NCBI GenBank assembly: GCA_964492185.1
Contig: CAZBJH010000165.1
Coordinates: 1-5,062 of the forward strand
DNA length: 5,062 nucleotides
Direction of reading: 5' to 3'
DNA from: JAFGSZ01 sp964492185
Lineage (GTDB): Bacteria > Bacteroidota > Bacteroidia > Bacteroidales > UBA10428
The notes beneath the pieces are model-generated. The model worked only from the letters and a program-made list of their open reading frames with translations. It did not search any database and was not told the DNA's origin. A program made the translations under genes and the position numbers. Below are positions 4,997 to 5,062 of the stretch, piece after piece (the stretch's first letter is position 1; each line of letters begins with the position of its first letter).

Positions 4997-5062
4997 ACTT
5001 ACAAAAAAATCACATCCGTCCAAAACAAAGTTTGAATAAAAGAAAAAAGGGACTGTTTTAAC
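4910..5062 (+). mobile_element. Probable left end of an IS21-family insertion sequence (partial)
   Basis: The sequence starts TGTAAGCGGGAAGTTACAAT and then contains 24-bp repeated units beginning ATGTACAAAAAATGGC (4928) and ATGTACCAAAAACAGC (4952), with a third start ATGTCC at 4976. IS21 elements begin with TG and carry several such repeated transposase-binding sites at their ends, before istA. The remaining bases to the window edge are non-coding and purine-rich (AGAAAAAAGGGACTG), which fits the leader of a transposase gene that would begin just past 5062. No transposase codons are visible, so the family is an inference. Confidence 0.5.
4928..4975 (+). repeat. 24-bp direct tandem repeat, two units
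   Basis: Unit one is 4928-4951 and unit two is 4952-4975; 20 of 24 positions agree. Both start ATGTAC and contain GCAAATAAG. They are best explained as repeated transposase-binding sites in the terminus of the neighbouring insertion sequence. Confidence 0.8.

Overview
The window is AT-rich and looks like a member of the Bacteroidota. The support is a membrane protein carrying the FKxxHWP motifs of the GldL group, a 'grasp-with-spasm' peptide maturase (a system known mainly from this phylum), and start codons that mostly lack a Shine-Dalgarno sequence. It reads as an eroded accessory region. Only four or five genes look intact; the rest are gene ends, repeat copies and mobile-element remnants pressed against each other.

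Region by region. (1) 1-641, minus strand: the possible first codons of a gene leaving the left edge, preceded by an intact six-helix GldL-like membrane protein. (2) 783-2094: a block bounded by a perfect 23-bp terminal inverted repeat (783-805 / 2070-2092). It holds a type II toxin-antitoxin pair on the minus strand (UPF0175-type antitoxin followed by a DUF3368-type PIN toxin, 8 bases of overlap), a degenerate 3' end of a group II intron (domains V and VI), and three diverged copies plus one partial copy of a repeat of about 115 bp. No transposase is visible. (3) 2097-2321: the C-terminal part of an XRE-family regulator whose HTH half is missing exactly where the repeat block ends. (4) 2322-2494: a short intergenic stretch that can fold into alternative hairpins. 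(5) 2495-3316, minus strand: a small secreted protein of unknown function, preceded by the C-terminal end of an M15-type peptidase not marked by any start codon. (6) 3305-4800, plus strand: the C-terminal two thirds of a SPASM peptide maturase (GwsS type) that has lost several cluster-binding cysteines, then a secreted or lipid-anchored protein of unknown function 11 bases downstream. (7) 4850-5062: a short truncated reading frame that runs into what looks like the left end of an IS21-type insertion sequence, whose genes would lie beyond the window.

The intact functional unit is the toxin-antitoxin operon. The antitoxin is translated first and should neutralise the PIN ribonuclease, which would stabilise the TIR-bounded block. 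The most notable features are the apparently transposase-less toxin-antitoxin element built from a multi-copy palindromic repeat, and the junction near 3305-3316 where two divergent genes have both lost their N-terminal parts. All assignments were made by eye from the sequence; no database search was run.
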